This document shows positions 39,353-48,817 of a stretch of DNA of 64,000 nucleotides, in pieces. Origin of the DNA: Pseudonocardia sp. T1-2H (GTDB lineage: Bacteria; Actinomycetota; Actinomycetes; Mycobacteriales; Pseudonocardiaceae). The number at the start of each line of letters is the position of its first letter. The first letter of the stretch is position 1. The notes beneath the pieces are model-generated. The model did no database searches. It saw only the letters and a list, made by a program, of their open reading frames with translations, and was not told where the DNA came from. The position numbers were made by a program, and so were the translations under genes. The stretch is from the NCBI RefSeq assembly GCF_038039215.1, contig NZ_JBBPCL010000001.1, positions 6,448,001-6,512,000 on the forward strand, in the 5' to 3' direction.

Positions 39353-39565
39353 ATGGGCACGAGGCGGTATGAGTTCCGGGTCGACGGCAGGTTGTCGGAG
39401 GAGGCCCGGGACGCCTTCGCCGACATGCAGATCAGCGAGGCGCCGGTGCAGACAGTCATCGAGGGGGAGGTGCTCGACGAGGCGCACCTGCGCGGCATCA
39501 TCGCCCAGTTCCAGACGCTGGGCATCACGCTAGTGTCCGTCCACCCCGTCCCGCGGGCGGAGTAG
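39353..39565 (+). CDS. Small conserved protein (70 aa), third paralogue
   Basis: Starts MGTRRYEFRVDGRLSEEARD and shares RLSEEARDAF and the hydrophobic C-terminal pattern (TLGITLVSVHPVPR) with the 66-residue proteins at 38171 and 50135. It is more diverged than those two. A weak GAGACGAGATGAGG site precedes the ATG. Function unknown. Confidence 0.65.
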   Translation: MGTRRYEFRVDGRLSEEARDAFADMQISEAPVQTVIEGEVLDEAHLRGIIAQFQTLGITLVSVHPVPRAE

Positions 39566-39635
39566 GGCCGACCCGTCGCCGAGGCGGTTCACGGCGACGC
39601 CTTCGATCGACCGCGGCGCCCGGCGCGGCGGGTGG

Positions 39636-41009
39636 TCACCGCGCCGGCTGTCCGCCGAGGACGCGGAGCAGGGCGGTGACGGCGTCCTGGAACCCGGCGG
39701 GTGCCACAGCGGCGGGAGCGACGCCGGGCGCGTTCACCGGGGTCCGGACGCGCAGCGCGCCCGGTAGCGAGCGGAACCGCAGCGGCGGGGCCAGCTGCAG
39801 CGCCTCGCCGTCGACTCCGACGTCCACCAGCGGGTCCGCCGAGTCGACCTCGAACTCCGGGGTCGTCCACGCCCGGTAGCCGTGGAAGCGCTCGATGTGC
39901 CCGCTGGCCTCCGCGGAGAGCAGGCTCGGCATGTCCCGCGCGCGGTCCACCGTCACCGTGACGACGCCGAGGACGCCGGTGTCCATGCGCTCCCGGGTGC
40001 CGAACCCGTTGAGGCTGTCCAGACGGTAGACGCCGTTGGAGACGAGCAGGACGTCGGCGTGGCCCCCGGCTTCGCCGTCGGCACGGGTGAAGCGCAGGTC
40101 GAGGCGCTCGGCTTCCGGGCCCAGCAGCTGGGGGAGTAGCTGGGCGGCGGTCGCGAGCTTCGCGTCGCGGTACGCGTCGGACTGGACGACGGTGGCGTAC
40201 GCGCCGAGCGAGGCGTTGTTGACGAACACCCGGTCCCCGAGCAGGGCCAGGTCGATGCGGCGCTCGACCGCGCTGTCGTAGGCGTCCAGAGCGGCCGTGA
40301 CGTCGGCGCGGTCCAGCCCGAGGTCGAGGGCGAAGTGGTTGCGGGTACCGGCCGGAACGCAGACGAACGCGACGTCGTGCCGGCGGGCGATGTCCGCGAC
40401 GAGAGCCTGCGAGCCGTCGCCCCCGGCCATCCCGATCACGTCCGCGCCCTTCGCGACGGCCTGCTCGGCGAGCGCCTGCAGGTCGTCCCCGCGCCGCAGC
40501 ACCACCGGCTCCACGCCGCGTTGCCGCGCCTCCTGCTCCAGGCCGAACCGCTCGACCTTCCCGCCGCCGGACCACGGGTTCATGATCAGGACGCCCTGCC
40601 GGGCGCGCCCCACGGACCGGGCCCCGGCCGAGCCGTGCGCGAGGTCGTGGCCGATCGCCACCCGGGCCGCCGCCGTGGCCACCAGGACGAGCGCGACGAC
40701 GGCGACGATCCGCAGCATCGAGCCGGCGAACAGCAGCGCCACCGCTGTCGCCAGCGCGACGACCGCCGCCACGCTCGCGGCCAGCCGGCGGCCGCCGTGG
40801 TTCACCAACGCCGTCCACGCGGCGACCACGGTGATGACGATGAGCAGCACCACCAGGATCAGTACCAGCGGATCCCGCAGGAAGGTCGACACCGCGACCG
40901 CGGCCGCCGCCAGGAGGGTGAGCAGCGCGCCTCCGGCGGCCAGGCGTCGAGCGGTCGAGGGCGGTGGGGGCGCGAGTCCCGCGCCAGGGGACCCGTCCGG
41001 TGCGTTCAT
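39636..41009 (-). CDS. Diacylglycerol/lipid kinase-like membrane protein
   Basis: A 457-residue protein. Up to four membrane helices fill residues 20-140 (GGALLTLLAAAAVAVSTFL, LVLILVVLLIVITVVAAWTA and others). A DAGK catalytic domain follows: VLIMNPWSGGGKVERFGLEQ, the nucleotide loop VIGMAGGDGSQALV, PAGTRNHFALDLGLD, and FVNNASLGAYATVVQ. Such proteins phosphorylate diacylglycerol or similar lipids; the fused membrane part is typical of actinobacteria. The ATG at 41009 lies 65 bases after a TCACCC-N5-GGGTGA dyad on the same strand. Confidence 0.85.
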   Translation of the reverse strand: MNAPDGSPGAGLAPPPPSTARRLAAGGALLTLLAAAAVAVSTFLRDPLVLILVVLLIVITVVAAWTALVNHGGRRLAASVAAVVALATAVALLFAGSMLRIVAVVALVLVATAAARVAIGHDLAHGSAGARSVGRARQGVLIMNPWSGGGKVERFGLEQEARQRGVEPVVLRRGDDLQALAEQAVAKGADVIGMAGGDGSQALVADIARRHDVAFVCVPAGTRNHFALDLGLDRADVTAALDAYDSAVERRIDLALLGDRVFVNNASLGAYATVVQSDAYRDAKLATAAQLLPQLLGPEAERLDLRFTRADGEAGGHADVLLVSNGVYRLDSLNGFGTRERMDTGVLGVVTVTVDRARDMPSLLSAEASGHIERFHGYRAWTTPEFEVDSADPLVDVGVDGEALQLAPPLRFRSLPGALRVRTPVNAPGVAPAAVAPAGFQDAVTALLRVLGGQPAR

Positions 41010-41072
41010 GACACTCGGCCTCCTCAGGACGACCACGGAACGACCACCGTGGCCCGTGGCCGGGCCGGCGGC

Positions 41073-41094
41073 GTCACCCCGCCCGGGTGACTCC
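41073..41094 (-). promoter_or_regulatory. Dyad site TCACCC-N5-GGGTGA upstream of the lipid kinase gene
   Basis: A perfect dyad on the minus strand (TCACCC GGGCG GGGTGA) followed by CGCC. Confidence 0.65.
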
Positions 41095-41199
41095 GCCCAC
41101 CAGTGGGAGGCGCCCAGCGCTCGGGGATCACGGGCTAGAGTCACTCGGCCAGAGGTCGGCGGGGCAACGACTTTCCGCGGGCCCGCGAGGAGAACGAAC

Positions 41200-41463
41200 G
41201 TGAGTGACCTGTTCGCCGAGCGGCAGACCCGTCCGCTGGTCCTGGAGGCCATGCGGGCCGTCCTGTCCGACGACCACAACTACGAGCGCGGGTTCGCCGC
41301 ACTGAACGACCTCGTGGACCGCGTCGTCCGGGAGGAGGGCGCGGGCCGGCTCCGCGACTTCGCGGTGGCGCTATCGCTCGCGCTGGCCACGGCGCTCGAG
41401 CGGGTCGCCCAGGAGCAGCGACTCGCGGCGGAGGATCTCGTGGATGTGTGGTTCGCCGGATGA
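41200..41463 (+). CDS. Hypothetical protein (87 aa)
   Basis: Starts VSDLFAERQTRPLVLEAMRA with GCGAGGAGAACG before the GTG and ends VDVWFAG. Helical and soluble, with no known domain. It lies divergent to the lipid kinase gene. Confidence 0.6.
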   Translation: MSDLFAERQTRPLVLEAMRAVLSDDHNYERGFAALNDLVDRVVREEGAGRLRDFAVALSLALATALERVAQEQRLAAEDLVDVWFAG

Positions 41464-41877
41464 CGGATCCCGATCGGGCACGAAAGTCGAGTCCCGACGG
41501 GCCTGCGGCGCAGTGATCAATCCGGGCTCCGCGATCTGCTCTGGCGGCGCCCGGTTACCACACTGCCGCAGCTAGATTTCACTGGCCGCTCTTTCATCTG
41601 GGTGAATATTGCCAACGATCGTAAGACCCATCCTTACGCGGCCTGGCGAGCCGCCGCCAGGGGACTGTTCAGACGAAGACATTGCGGTGAATGATGTATG
41701 CGTAAAATACCTATTCGGTGGTCGTCGATAGACGCCCATCATCTGTGAACACTATTGTCATCGAGTAAAACTCGTTACGAGATCAAATTGTGCGCCGGGC
41801 CCTCCTCGGGAGATCAAGCCGAATTCTTCGCGCGAATGATCACGAGGGGCCGGGACGGGCAACTTGGAGCTGACGCC
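41464..41877. other. AT-richer intergenic region before the LuxR gene
   Basis: About 400 bases with clearly higher A+T than the rest of the window, especially 41570-41790. TAAAAT (41703-41708) with TTGCGG 15 bases upstream is a possible promoter. No gene is seen. Confidence 0.45.
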
Positions 41878-44515
41878 ATGCCGCTCGTTCCGGCCGTCAA
41901 GATCACGGTGCCGCAGGTCCCGCCCGAGTTCGTGGCGCGTGCGGAGCTGTGTGCGGACCTCGACGCCGGTGCGGCTGCGGACCTCTCGCTGGTCTGCGCT
42001 CCCGCCGGCTACGGCAAGACGCTGCTCCTCGCGGACTGGGCCAGGACGAGCGCTGCGGTCGACACCGCGTGGGTCGGCCTCGATCGCGATGACAACGACC
42101 CGAGCCGGCTGTGGGCGTCCATCGTGGCGGCGGTCGCGGGCTGCCCGTCGGTCCCGCCCGGCAGCCGGCTGCACGCCCCGTGGACGGTGCGACCGGGTGC
42201 CCTGCCGGAGTTCGTGGCCGAGTTCGCCGACGCCCTGCAGGCCCTGCCGCAGCCGCTGCGCCTGGTCCTCGACGACGTGCACGAGCTGGTCGATGCCGAC
42301 GCCCTGCACGGCATCCGGATCCTGATCCGGGTCAGGCCCGCCACCGTCCAACTCGTGCTGTCCAGCCGCCTCGATCCGCCGCTGTCCCTCCCCCGGCTGC
42401 GGCTGGGCGGGCGGCTACGCGAGCTGCGCGCGGCGCAGCTGTGCTTCACCCGGCCCCAGGCGGCGACCCTGATGGAGAAGTCGGGGCTGCACCTCACGCA
42501 ACCGCAGCTGGGGGTGCTGCACCGGCGCACCGGCGGCTGGGCCGCCGGGCTGCGGCTCGCCGCGCTCGGTATGCGGGAGACCGGCGACCGCGACACCTTC
42601 CTCGCGCAGTTCTCCGGGGCGGATCGCTGCGTGGCCGACTACCTCGTCGGCGAGATCCTCTCCGGCCTGCCCGGGGACGTGCAGGAGTTCCTGCGCGTGA
42701 TCAGCATCAGCAACCCGGTGCCGACCGGGCTCGCCGCCGAGCTTCTCGGGACTGGACGAGGCCGGCAGCATGCTCGACCGGCTCGAGCACCAGACCGCCC
42801 TCGTCGCCGCCACCGGGGGGCGGCGCGAGGCCTACAGCGTCCAGGAGCTCCTGCACACCTACCTGCTCGCCGACCTGCAGCGCCAGGGCGAGCGGCGGCG
42901 GGCGCACCTGCACGCCGTGGCCGCGCGGTGGTGGGCGGACCGGGGCCGGCCCGTGCAGGCCCTCGACCATGCCGCGCGGAGCCGCAGCACGGATCTGCTG
43001 ACCGACCTGCTGCACCGCTTCGCCGTGCCGCTGCTCCTCGTGGGGGACCACGAGCCGTTGCGCCGGGCCCTGTCCAGCGTCGGGACGCACGCCACCGCGA
43101 CCGACCCCTGGCTGTCCCTCGCCTCCGCGCTGAGCAACATCGAGGCCGGGGAACTGCCCGCCGCCCGGAGTGACCTGCGCCGGGCCCGGCAGTTCTGGCC
43201 GGCCCACGGGCCCGTGGAGCTCGCGGTGCTCCGCGCGGTGGCCGAGCAGTTCGGTGCCGAGCAGCTCGGCGCCGGCGCACCCGGCCCCGGCCGCGCCCCG
43301 GCCCCGGCCCCGGCCGCGCTCGCGGACACCGACGAGCTGCCCGCCGAGCCGGAGCTGGAGGCGCTCGCCCGGCTGAGCCGGGGCAATGCCCGGCTCGAGC
43401 ACGACGACCGGATCGGGGCCCGCGCCGAGTTCGAGGCCGCGCTGGCCCTGAGCCGCCGCCACGGTTTCGACTATCTGCAGATGCAGTGCCTCACGCTGCT
43501 CGGGGTCGTCGCGGCCACCGCCGGGGACCTGCCGAGGATGCGGGTGGTGAGCAGCGAGGCCCTCGCCACCGCGGCCGCCCACGGCTGGGAGGGCACGTCG
43601 TGGTCGACCGCGGCCACCGCGATGCTGGCCTACTCCGCGCTCCTGCGCTCCGAGGCCGCCGACGCCGAGCGCCTCGCCGCCGAAGGCCTGGCCCCGGGCC
43701 CCGCGGTCGCGTCGCCCCCGTTGTGGTTCGCGTTGCAGGCCGTTCACGGTGCCGCGGTCTTCGACCTCGGAGACCGGGCCGGCGGGCTGGCCGAGCTGCA
43801 CCGGGCCCGCTCGGACTTCGGCGTCGAGGAGGCGGGAGCCGAGCAGTGTGCCGCGCTGGCGTTGCTGGAGTTCCGCGCCGCGCTGTTCCTCGGGCACTCC
43901 GCCGCGGCGCGGACCGCGTTGGCCTGGCTGGCCGAGCGGACCGGCGACAGCGGTGAGCTCCTGATGATGCGGGCGTGGCTCGAGTCCGCGGCGGGCCGGC
44001 GGGACCACGCGCGCAGCCTGATCCGGCCGGTGCTGGACGGCTCGACCGCCGTGCTGCTCCCTTCCACGATGGTCGACACCTGGTTGCTGGAGACGGCGAT
44101 CGCGGCCTCCGCGAGCGAGCGGCCCGCCGCCCGCCGCGCGCTGCAGACCGCCCTGGCCCTCGCCGAGCCGCTCGACGCGATTCGGCCCTTCGCCCTCGCC
44201 GAACCGGGTGTCCGCGAGCTGCTCGTCCATCAGCACGGCAGCTTCGGGGCCTGGGACGAGGTCGTGGACCGGGCACTCGCCGCCGGCGCCGGGCGGGCGA
44301 CCCAGCGGGCGATGCTGAGCGAGCGGGAGATCACGGTGCTCGGGCTGCTGCCGTCCCTGCTCTCGCTCGAGGACATCGCCGTCGACCTCACGGTCTCGGT
44401 CAACACCGTCAAGAGCCACGTGCGGTCGATCTACGCCAAGCTCGGCGTGAGCAGCCGCCGCCTCGCCGTGCTCGCCGCCCACGAGCACGGCCTGCTCAGC
44501 AGCGGAGCACGCTGA
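41878..44515 (+). pseudogene. LAL-type LuxR transcriptional regulator, frameshifted
   Basis: A large regulator of about 880 residues. An N-terminal STAND ATPase has Walker A CAPAGYGKTLLLADWA and Walker B LRLVLDDVHELVD. A tetratricopeptide-like helical middle follows, and a C-terminal LuxR helix-turn-helix (LSEREITVLGLLP, DLTVSVNTVKSHVRSIYAKL, GVSSRRLAVLA). The frame breaks at 42742-42746; removing one T from GAGCTTCTC gives the expected AAELSGLDEAGSMLDRLE. MalT-like regulators bind an inducer and activate nearby genes. It is a candidate regulator for this island. The ATG at 41878 follows TTGGAGC. Confidence 0.85.
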
Positions 44516-44622
44516 CCGCCTTCCCGGCGGGCCGACCACCCGCCGCAGGCGATGCCCCGCCGACCTGCGCCGATGAAGATGATTCCGCCGCGGGACCACC
44601 CGTAGGATCGGAGGACGGGCCG

Positions 44623-44778
44623 ATGTCGGAACAGCGTCGGACGGTAGGCAGGCAGACCGGTCGGGACCGGCCGCGGCCGGGTGTGGGCATCGCCGTCGAC
44701 CGCGCCGAGAGCGCTGTCGCCGAGGCCGGGTTCGGGGCCGACCGGGAGACGGCCCCGGCGGATCGGCGGTACCGGTGA
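44623..44778 (+). CDS. Hypothetical protein (51 aa)
   Basis: Starts MSEQRRTVGRQTGRDRPRPG with GGAGGA before the ATG. Polar and basic. The TGA overlaps the GTG of the next small gene, so the pair is coupled. A weak dyad (CCACCC-N5-AGGCGA, about 44536-44552) lies 70 bases upstream. Confidence 0.45.
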   Translation: MSEQRRTVGRQTGRDRPRPGVGIAVDRAESAVAEAGFGADRETAPADRRYR

Positions 44779-44996
44779 CGGCGGCGAGGCCGCTTCCCCG
44801 AGCGGCGACTCGCCTCTTTGTTGTCGGGAGGGACAAGCCCGAGGTGGCGGTGTGGTCCGGCCACCTCTGCCGGCTGATCACGACCGAGGTCCGCACGGCC
44901 CGGTCCCTCGGCCTGCTCACGACGGCCGAGGCAGAACAGCTGCTGGCCCGGCTCGTGCTGGTCATCGATCAGGCGGTGAGCCCCGTCAAGCCCTGA
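44775..44996 (+). CDS. Hypothetical protein (73 aa)
   Basis: Starts at a GTG overlapping the previous stop and reads AATRLFVVGRDKPEVAVWSG, then two helices (ITTEVRTARSLGLLTTAEAE, LLARLVLVIDQAV). No known family. Confidence 0.5.
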   Translation: MTAARPLPRAATRLFVVGRDKPEVAVWSGHLCRLITTEVRTARSLGLLTTAEAEQLLARLVLVIDQAVSPVKP

Positions 44997-45057
44997 CGGT
45001 GCGGCGCCAGCCGTTACGTGCAGTGCCGCAGGAGCGCGGGACACACAACGAGGCCTC

Positions 45058-45093
45058 CGCCACGCGCGTGGCGGCGGCCTCGTCCTGCGTCGG
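45058..45093. terminator. 36-base hairpin downstream of the inverted DUF6325 fragment
   Basis: Self-complementary apart from one mismatch (ACGAGGCC-T-CCGCCACGC against its complement). It is the inverted relative of the terminator at 39195-39232 and comes with the same flanking sequence. Confidence 0.65.
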
Positions 45094-45116
45094 CTCGCGG
45101 CCTGACGCGGTCAGGT

Positions 45117-45390
45117 GATCAGTCGCAGCGGCGGTTGACGCGCCGCGCGGTCCGTCGAGCGGTGCGCCGCGCGGCCCTGCGGGATCCGAGCCTGATCCAC
45201 TTCCTCACCGCTGCTCCGGCCTCCTCGGGGGCGCCGACCGTGGCGGTCTCCGCGGCATGCAGCTCGCGTGCTTCCTCCGCGCTCAGCATGCCGATCCCGA
45301 TCAGGTCCAGCGGGCTGATGAAACCGTCGGCGATGCGGAACCCGCCGCCGGCGGCGACGGCGTCGCGGAGCCCGCCGACGCCATGAACAT
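45117..45390 (-). pseudogene. DUF6325 C-terminal fragment plus Arg-rich peptide, inverted copy
   Basis: On the minus strand the end of a DUF6325 protein (GGGFRIADGFISPLDLIGIG, MLSAEEARELHAAETATVGA) is followed by an Arg-rich frame (SRRAARRTARRTARRVNRR) with a stop. It mirrors 38930-39160. The first two thirds of the DUF6325 gene are missing. Confidence 0.7.
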
Positions 45391-45417
45391 CCTCCTTGGC
45401 CGGCGGCGACCATCCAA

Positions 45418-45448
45418 CCTCGCCTGCTACGGGTGATGCCGAGTAGCG
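45418..45448 (+). promoter_or_regulatory. Dyad site TCGCCT-N5-GGGTGA upstream of SHOCT copy B
   Basis: 79 bases before the ATG at 45527 and embedded in a 31-base stretch shared with the site of SHOCT copy A. Confidence 0.6.
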
Positions 45449-45526
45449 ATGTTCGGGCGACGGTTGGGCGATCAGCGGCGGCCTCGCGCTACACCAGTCG
45501 CGCCCGGCGTGGATGAAGGGGTCGAC

Positions 45527-45970
45527 ATGTCATTGTGGGACGTTCTGGTGTCCATCTTCTGGTTCATGATCTTGTTCGCCTGGATCCGGTTGCTGATCAC
45601 CATTTTCGGCGACCTCTTCCGGGACCACGAGCTGTCGGGGTGGGGCAAGGCGCTCTGGACACTGTTCCTGATCGTCGTGCCGTGGTTCGGCGCCCTCGTC
45701 TACCTGATCGCGCGCGGGCGCTCGATGAACGAGCGCCTCCGAGCCGAGGTTCAACGAAGCCAGCTGGACTTCGACGCGCGCGTCCGGGAGACAGCAGGAG
45801 CCGCCACACCGAGCACCGCTGACGAGCTCGCCAAGCTCGCCGACCTTCGGGACCGGGGCACCATCTCGGAACAGGAGTTCCAGCACGCGAAGGCGAAGGT
45901 GCTGGGCAGGGAGCTCGGGCCCGCCGCTCCTGCGCACGCAGACGGCCACACGGTCCCTTCCCCCACGTGA
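45527..45970 (+). CDS. SHOCT-domain membrane protein, copy B
   Basis: A 147-residue paralogue of the gene at 31044-31469: membrane part IFWFMILFAWIRLLITIFGD and ALWTLFLIVVPWFGALVYLI, then ARGRSMNERL and the SHOCT motif LADLRDRGTISEQEFQHAKA; both end in VPSPT. About 75% identical. GAAGGGG precedes the ATG. Unlike copy A it is not followed by the coupled four-helix membrane protein. Confidence 0.85.
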   Translation: MSLWDVLVSIFWFMILFAWIRLLITIFGDLFRDHELSGWGKALWTLFLIVVPWFGALVYLIARGRSMNERLRAEVQRSQLDFDARVRETAGAATPSTADELAKLADLRDRGTISEQEFQHAKAKVLGRELGPAAPAHADGHTVPSPT

Positions 45971-45973
45971 CCA

Positions 45974-46130
45974 CGGCACCGCCACCACGGGACAACGCGC
46001 TGTCTGGAGGACCTGAGCCGAGCCTGGCGACGTACCCACCGGGACCTGCTCGCCACACCGACAGGACCGGACGCGTGCAAGATCGTCGTTGTCAGTCAAC
46101 GTCTGCTCGAGGAGTTCGAGCATCGCGGCC
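45974..46130 (-). pseudogene. Possible universal stress protein fragment
   Basis: On the minus strand the peptide SPGSAQVLQTARCPVVAVPW resembles the end of UspA-type domains. Upstream codons (AAMLELLEQTLTDNDD) could belong to it. No start and no ATP-binding motif are seen. Confidence 0.3.
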
Positions 46131-46231
46131 AGGAAGGATTTGCCCGCCGGCCAGCAGCCGGACGGACGGGTAGCGATCCCGGGCGGTACCTGAGCGAGCA
46201 GCAGCATCGATCCGGAATCGAGGGAATAGCG

Positions 46232-46792
46232 GTGTCGGGCCGTCGAACAGGCCGCCTCGCCGGCCGACCAACCGACCGGGCGGAGGACGCCATAGCGTGG
46301 TTGCTGTGCACCCTCGGGCTGTTCGCGGTCCTGATAGCGGTGCTCGTGGGCCGCCAGCTCTACAGCTGCGGACTCGATCAGGCTCGATACGAGGCGGCGT
46401 CGCGAAGCCCGATCCGGGCTACCCTGCTGGAGGACGCCGTCCGGGCCTCCGTCACGACAGATGGAGCCCCGACCACGGTCAGGGCCCTGGCAAACTGGAC
46501 GGGGCCCGATGGCGTCGACCGGTCCGGAGCGGTCGCTGTACCGGAGGACGCCCGCGCGGGAACGGTCGTCGACGCGTGGGCCGACCGTGACGGCTCGATC
46601 GTGCCGCGCCCCGCGCTGGCCAGCGACGCGATCGTCAGAGGGGTGCTTCTGGCAGGTCTGCTCCTCGCCACGATGCTGGCCCTCCTCCGTCTCGCATGGA
46701 CCGGTGCGCGAGCGGTGATCGCCACCCGCAACTCGGCGGCGTGGGAGCGCGAGTGGGCGGCGGTCGAGCCGGAATGGCGGCGTACAGCCTGA
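46232..46792 (+). CDS. Rv1733c-type membrane protein
   Basis: A 186-residue protein with two membrane helices (AWLLCTLGLFAVLIAVLVGR and IVRGVLLAGLLLATMLALLR) flanking an extracytoplasmic domain with TTDGAPTTVRALANWTGPDG and VVDAWADRDGSIVPRP. This layout and the W-rich C-terminus match the Rv1733c family, a DosR (dormancy) regulon antigen in M. tuberculosis. The GTG start follows CGAGGGAATAGC. Confidence 0.75.
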   Translation: MSGRRTGRLAGRPTDRAEDAIAWLLCTLGLFAVLIAVLVGRQLYSCGLDQARYEAASRSPIRATLLEDAVRASVTTDGAPTTVRALANWTGPDGVDRSGAVAVPEDARAGTVVDAWADRDGSIVPRPALASDAIVRGVLLAGLLLATMLALLRLAWTGARAVIATRNSAAWEREWAAVEPEWRRTA

Positions 46793-46879
46793 TCCCGGAT
46801 GCACCGTCTCCCGGACCTGATGATCGACAAGGCTCAGGGCTTGGTCCGGGCAGTTGCAGAATCGGGTTTGCGCATGACC

Positions 46880-47105
46880 GATCTGCCGGAACGCGGCGCC
46901 CGGGGCCAGTTGGTCGGTAGCTGCAGGTGCATTGGCGCGGTGTGCACCAGCCGGCCGGGAATGGTGAACAGTTCCATACGCAGGGTCGCTGCGGTGCCCG
47001 GCGCATGCCGGCCAGCGCACCGACGGCGCGGCCCAGGTTGTGCGCCGTCACCGCGGGGGCGAGCCAGGCGGCGTTGGCCATGAACCGGCCCGACGCTCGA
47101 CGGTG
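46880..47105 (-). pseudogene. IS1380-family transposase, C-terminal fragment
   Basis: On the minus strand FMANAAWLAPAVTAHNLGRA VGALAG is followed, after a frame change, by ATLRMELFTIPGRLVHTAPM and LQLPTNWP. This order is typical of the end of IS1380 transposases. The rest of the element and its ends are not seen. Confidence 0.5.
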
Positions 47106-47277
47106 TGGTCGAGCACGAGGCCGTCGTCCGTATGCCCGGGGGGCCGCCGCGGCGGGGGGGGGGTGACCCACCTGCCCGGGCTGGTCTACCTCGCCGCGCT
47201 CAACGCGATCGCCGGGAGCACCGCCGGCGTCGTCGGTCTGGGGGGCTTTGTCGGTCTGGGGGGCGGGGTGGTGGGTG

Positions 47278-47299
47278 CTCGCCCGTGAGGGGTGATGTC
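47278..47299 (+). promoter_or_regulatory. Dyad site TCGCCC-N5-GGGTGA
   Basis: Identical to the site at 33640-33661; about 135 bases before DUF1269 copy B. Confidence 0.55.
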
Positions 47300-47432
47300 G
47301 CCCGGTGGCCGGGTCCGCAGAATGCGGGCGACCGGCCGGGTGGGCGCGGCGTTCCCTGTGGGGGCCGCACCGGGCCCGGGTCGCGACCGTGCGGATGTGG
47401 ATGTCGTGCGGGTGTGGATGAGGAGGCTGGGT

Positions 47433-47930
47433 ATGGGGACTTTGACGGTGTGGAAGTTCGATTCGGCGGGTGGGGCTGAGAGTGCTCTGCAGTTGTTGAA
47501 GCAGCTGCAGAAGGAGGAGTTGATTCGGATCGACGATGCGGCTTATGTTTTCTGGCCTGCGGATCGGAAGAAGCCGAAGACCCAGCAGCTTCATGACATG
47601 AGTGGTGCGGGTGCGTTGGGGGGGAGTTTCTGGGGTCTGTTGTTCGGGTTGATCTTTTTCGTGCCGTTGCTCGGGCTGGCGGTGGGGGCCGCGATGGGGG
47701 CGCTTTCCGGGTCGATGGCCGATGTGGGGATCGATGACGGGTTTATCAAGGAGGTGCGGGAGAAGGTGACGCCGGGGACGTCGGCGTTGTTTGTGATGTC
47801 GTCGAATGTGGTGCCGGACAAGGTCTTGGAGCGTTTCGGGACGACCGGGGCGTCGTTGATCTCGACGAATCTGTCGGGTGAGCAGGAGGCGAGGCTGCGT
47901 GAGGCGTTCTCCGAGGTCGAGCACGTCTGA
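47433..47930 (+). CDS. DUF1269 membrane protein, copy B
   Basis: The 165-residue product is identical to that of copy A at 33830; the genes differ at a handful of third positions (for example GATTCGG against GATCCGG, TATGTT against TACGTT). The same GAGGAGG site precedes the ATG. Perfect protein identity with silent differences points to recent duplication or gene conversion under selection. Codon choice is again G/T-ending. Confidence 0.88.
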   Translation: MGTLTVWKFDSAGGAESALQLLKQLQKEELIRIDDAAYVFWPADRKKPKTQQLHDMSGAGALGGSFWGLLFGLIFFVPLLGLAVGAAMGALSGSMADVGIDDGFIKEVREKVTPGTSALFVMSSNVVPDKVLERFGTTGASLISTNLSGEQEARLREAFSEVEHV

Positions 47931-47957
47931 CGGGGGTGGTGAGGGGTGGGTCCGGCA

Positions 47958-48055
47958 GCTCGGGAGCCATCACAGGAATCTTGTGCTGCACACGGTTCGC
48001 CAGGTGCACTTCCACGACGCCGGGCCCCGGTCGCCATGATGGTCATCCCGTCGGT
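47958..48055 (+). pseudogene. Nudix hydrolase gene remnant
   Basis: The first about 95 bases match the 5' end of the Nudix gene at 34483 (GTGCTGCACACGGTTCGCCA and on), then the similarity stops. The ATG region and the Nudix box are absent. Confidence 0.65.
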
Positions 48056-48141
48056 CGGCGGGTGTTCGCGGCCCAGGAGCTGGCCTCGAGGCTGGGCGGA
48101 GTGATCATTCCGCCATCCTGATCACCCTCAGCAGCATCTCG

Positions 48142-48354
48142 ATGTGGCTGCTCCTGACGATCGTCGCGGTGGCCCCGTCGCAGCAGCCGAAGATCCGCCG
48201 CGGCCTGCTGCGGGAGATCGCCGACTACACCACCAATGCGGAAGCACGGGCGTTCGCCGAGGAGGCCGCGCGGGCCCGGCCGAGCGCGCCGCCGGGGGCG
48301 GGGGACCCGGCGGCCTTCCACGTGGCGACCCGAAAGGTCGGCTCCTCGGGGTAG
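48142..48354 (+). CDS. Hypothetical protein (70 aa), possible fragment
   Basis: Starts MWLLLTIVAVAPSQQPKIRR and continues with a charged helix (IADYTTNAEARAFAEEAARA). The upstream codons in the same frame (ITLSSISMWLLLTIVA) suggest that an N-terminal membrane part is cut off. No family is recognised. Confidence 0.35.
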   Translation: MWLLLTIVAVAPSQQPKIRRGLLREIADYTTNAEARAFAEEAARARPSAPPGAGDPAAFHVATRKVGSSG

Positions 48355-48373
48355 CGAGCGGGCGGCGCCCGTG

Positions 48374-48393
48374 TCATCCCGGGCGGGTGATGC
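48374..48393 (+). promoter_or_regulatory. Dyad site TCATCC-N5-GGGTGA
   Basis: TCATCCCGGGCGGGTGATGC, 72 bases before the ATG at 48465. Confidence 0.6.
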
Positions 48394-48464
48394 TGGTCTG
48401 TTTCGGGCCGGGCAGGGTTTGCTCACCGGCGCTGGGTGCGTCGTCGTTGGTCGACGGGGTTGGG

Positions 48465-48756
48465 GATGGACAGCCGTCGTACGGATTGGTCTTTGCAGGA
48501 TCTCGACCGGGGCGCGGTGCTCGTCGCGGGTGTGTTGGTCGGGATCGGTGGTCTTTTGGGCTTGGTCGGGGTTTCGGTGGGTAGCGCTGCTTTGGTCGGG
48601 GCGGGGCGGCGTTGGTATCGCCGGGTGGATTTGGCGCCGCGGGAGCTTGCGGGGTTGAGGTGGGAGCAGGTCAGGGCGGCTGTCGGGGCGGGTGTGGGGG
48701 TGTGGCAGCAGACGGAGGAGAAGGGCTGTACCCCTCGGCGGGAGCGGACGCTCTGA
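48465..48756 (+). CDS. Small membrane protein (about 97 aa), copy B
   Basis: Starts MDSRRTDWSLQDLDRGAVLV. One long hydrophobic stretch follows (GVLVGIGGLLGLVGVSVGSA), then WYRRVDLAPRELAGLRWEQV and a basic end. This copy is open, while the one near 36.8 kb has a frameshift. Note G/T-rich codon use. It lies 61 bases before the LapA gene and probably forms an operon with it. No named family. Confidence 0.65.
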
Positions 48757-48817
48757 GCGCGGGACGGGCCGCGGGGGTGGTCGGCCCCGGCGGAGGTTCC
48801 AGGGAGAGGAAGTGCTC

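Larger units (their letters stand above)
47222..47957 (+). repeat. Segmental duplication block 1, copy B
   Basis: Second copy of 33588-34352. It lacks about 35 bases just before the gene (one GTGCGGATGTGGATGTC unit) and differs inside the gene only at silent positions. Confidence 0.85.
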
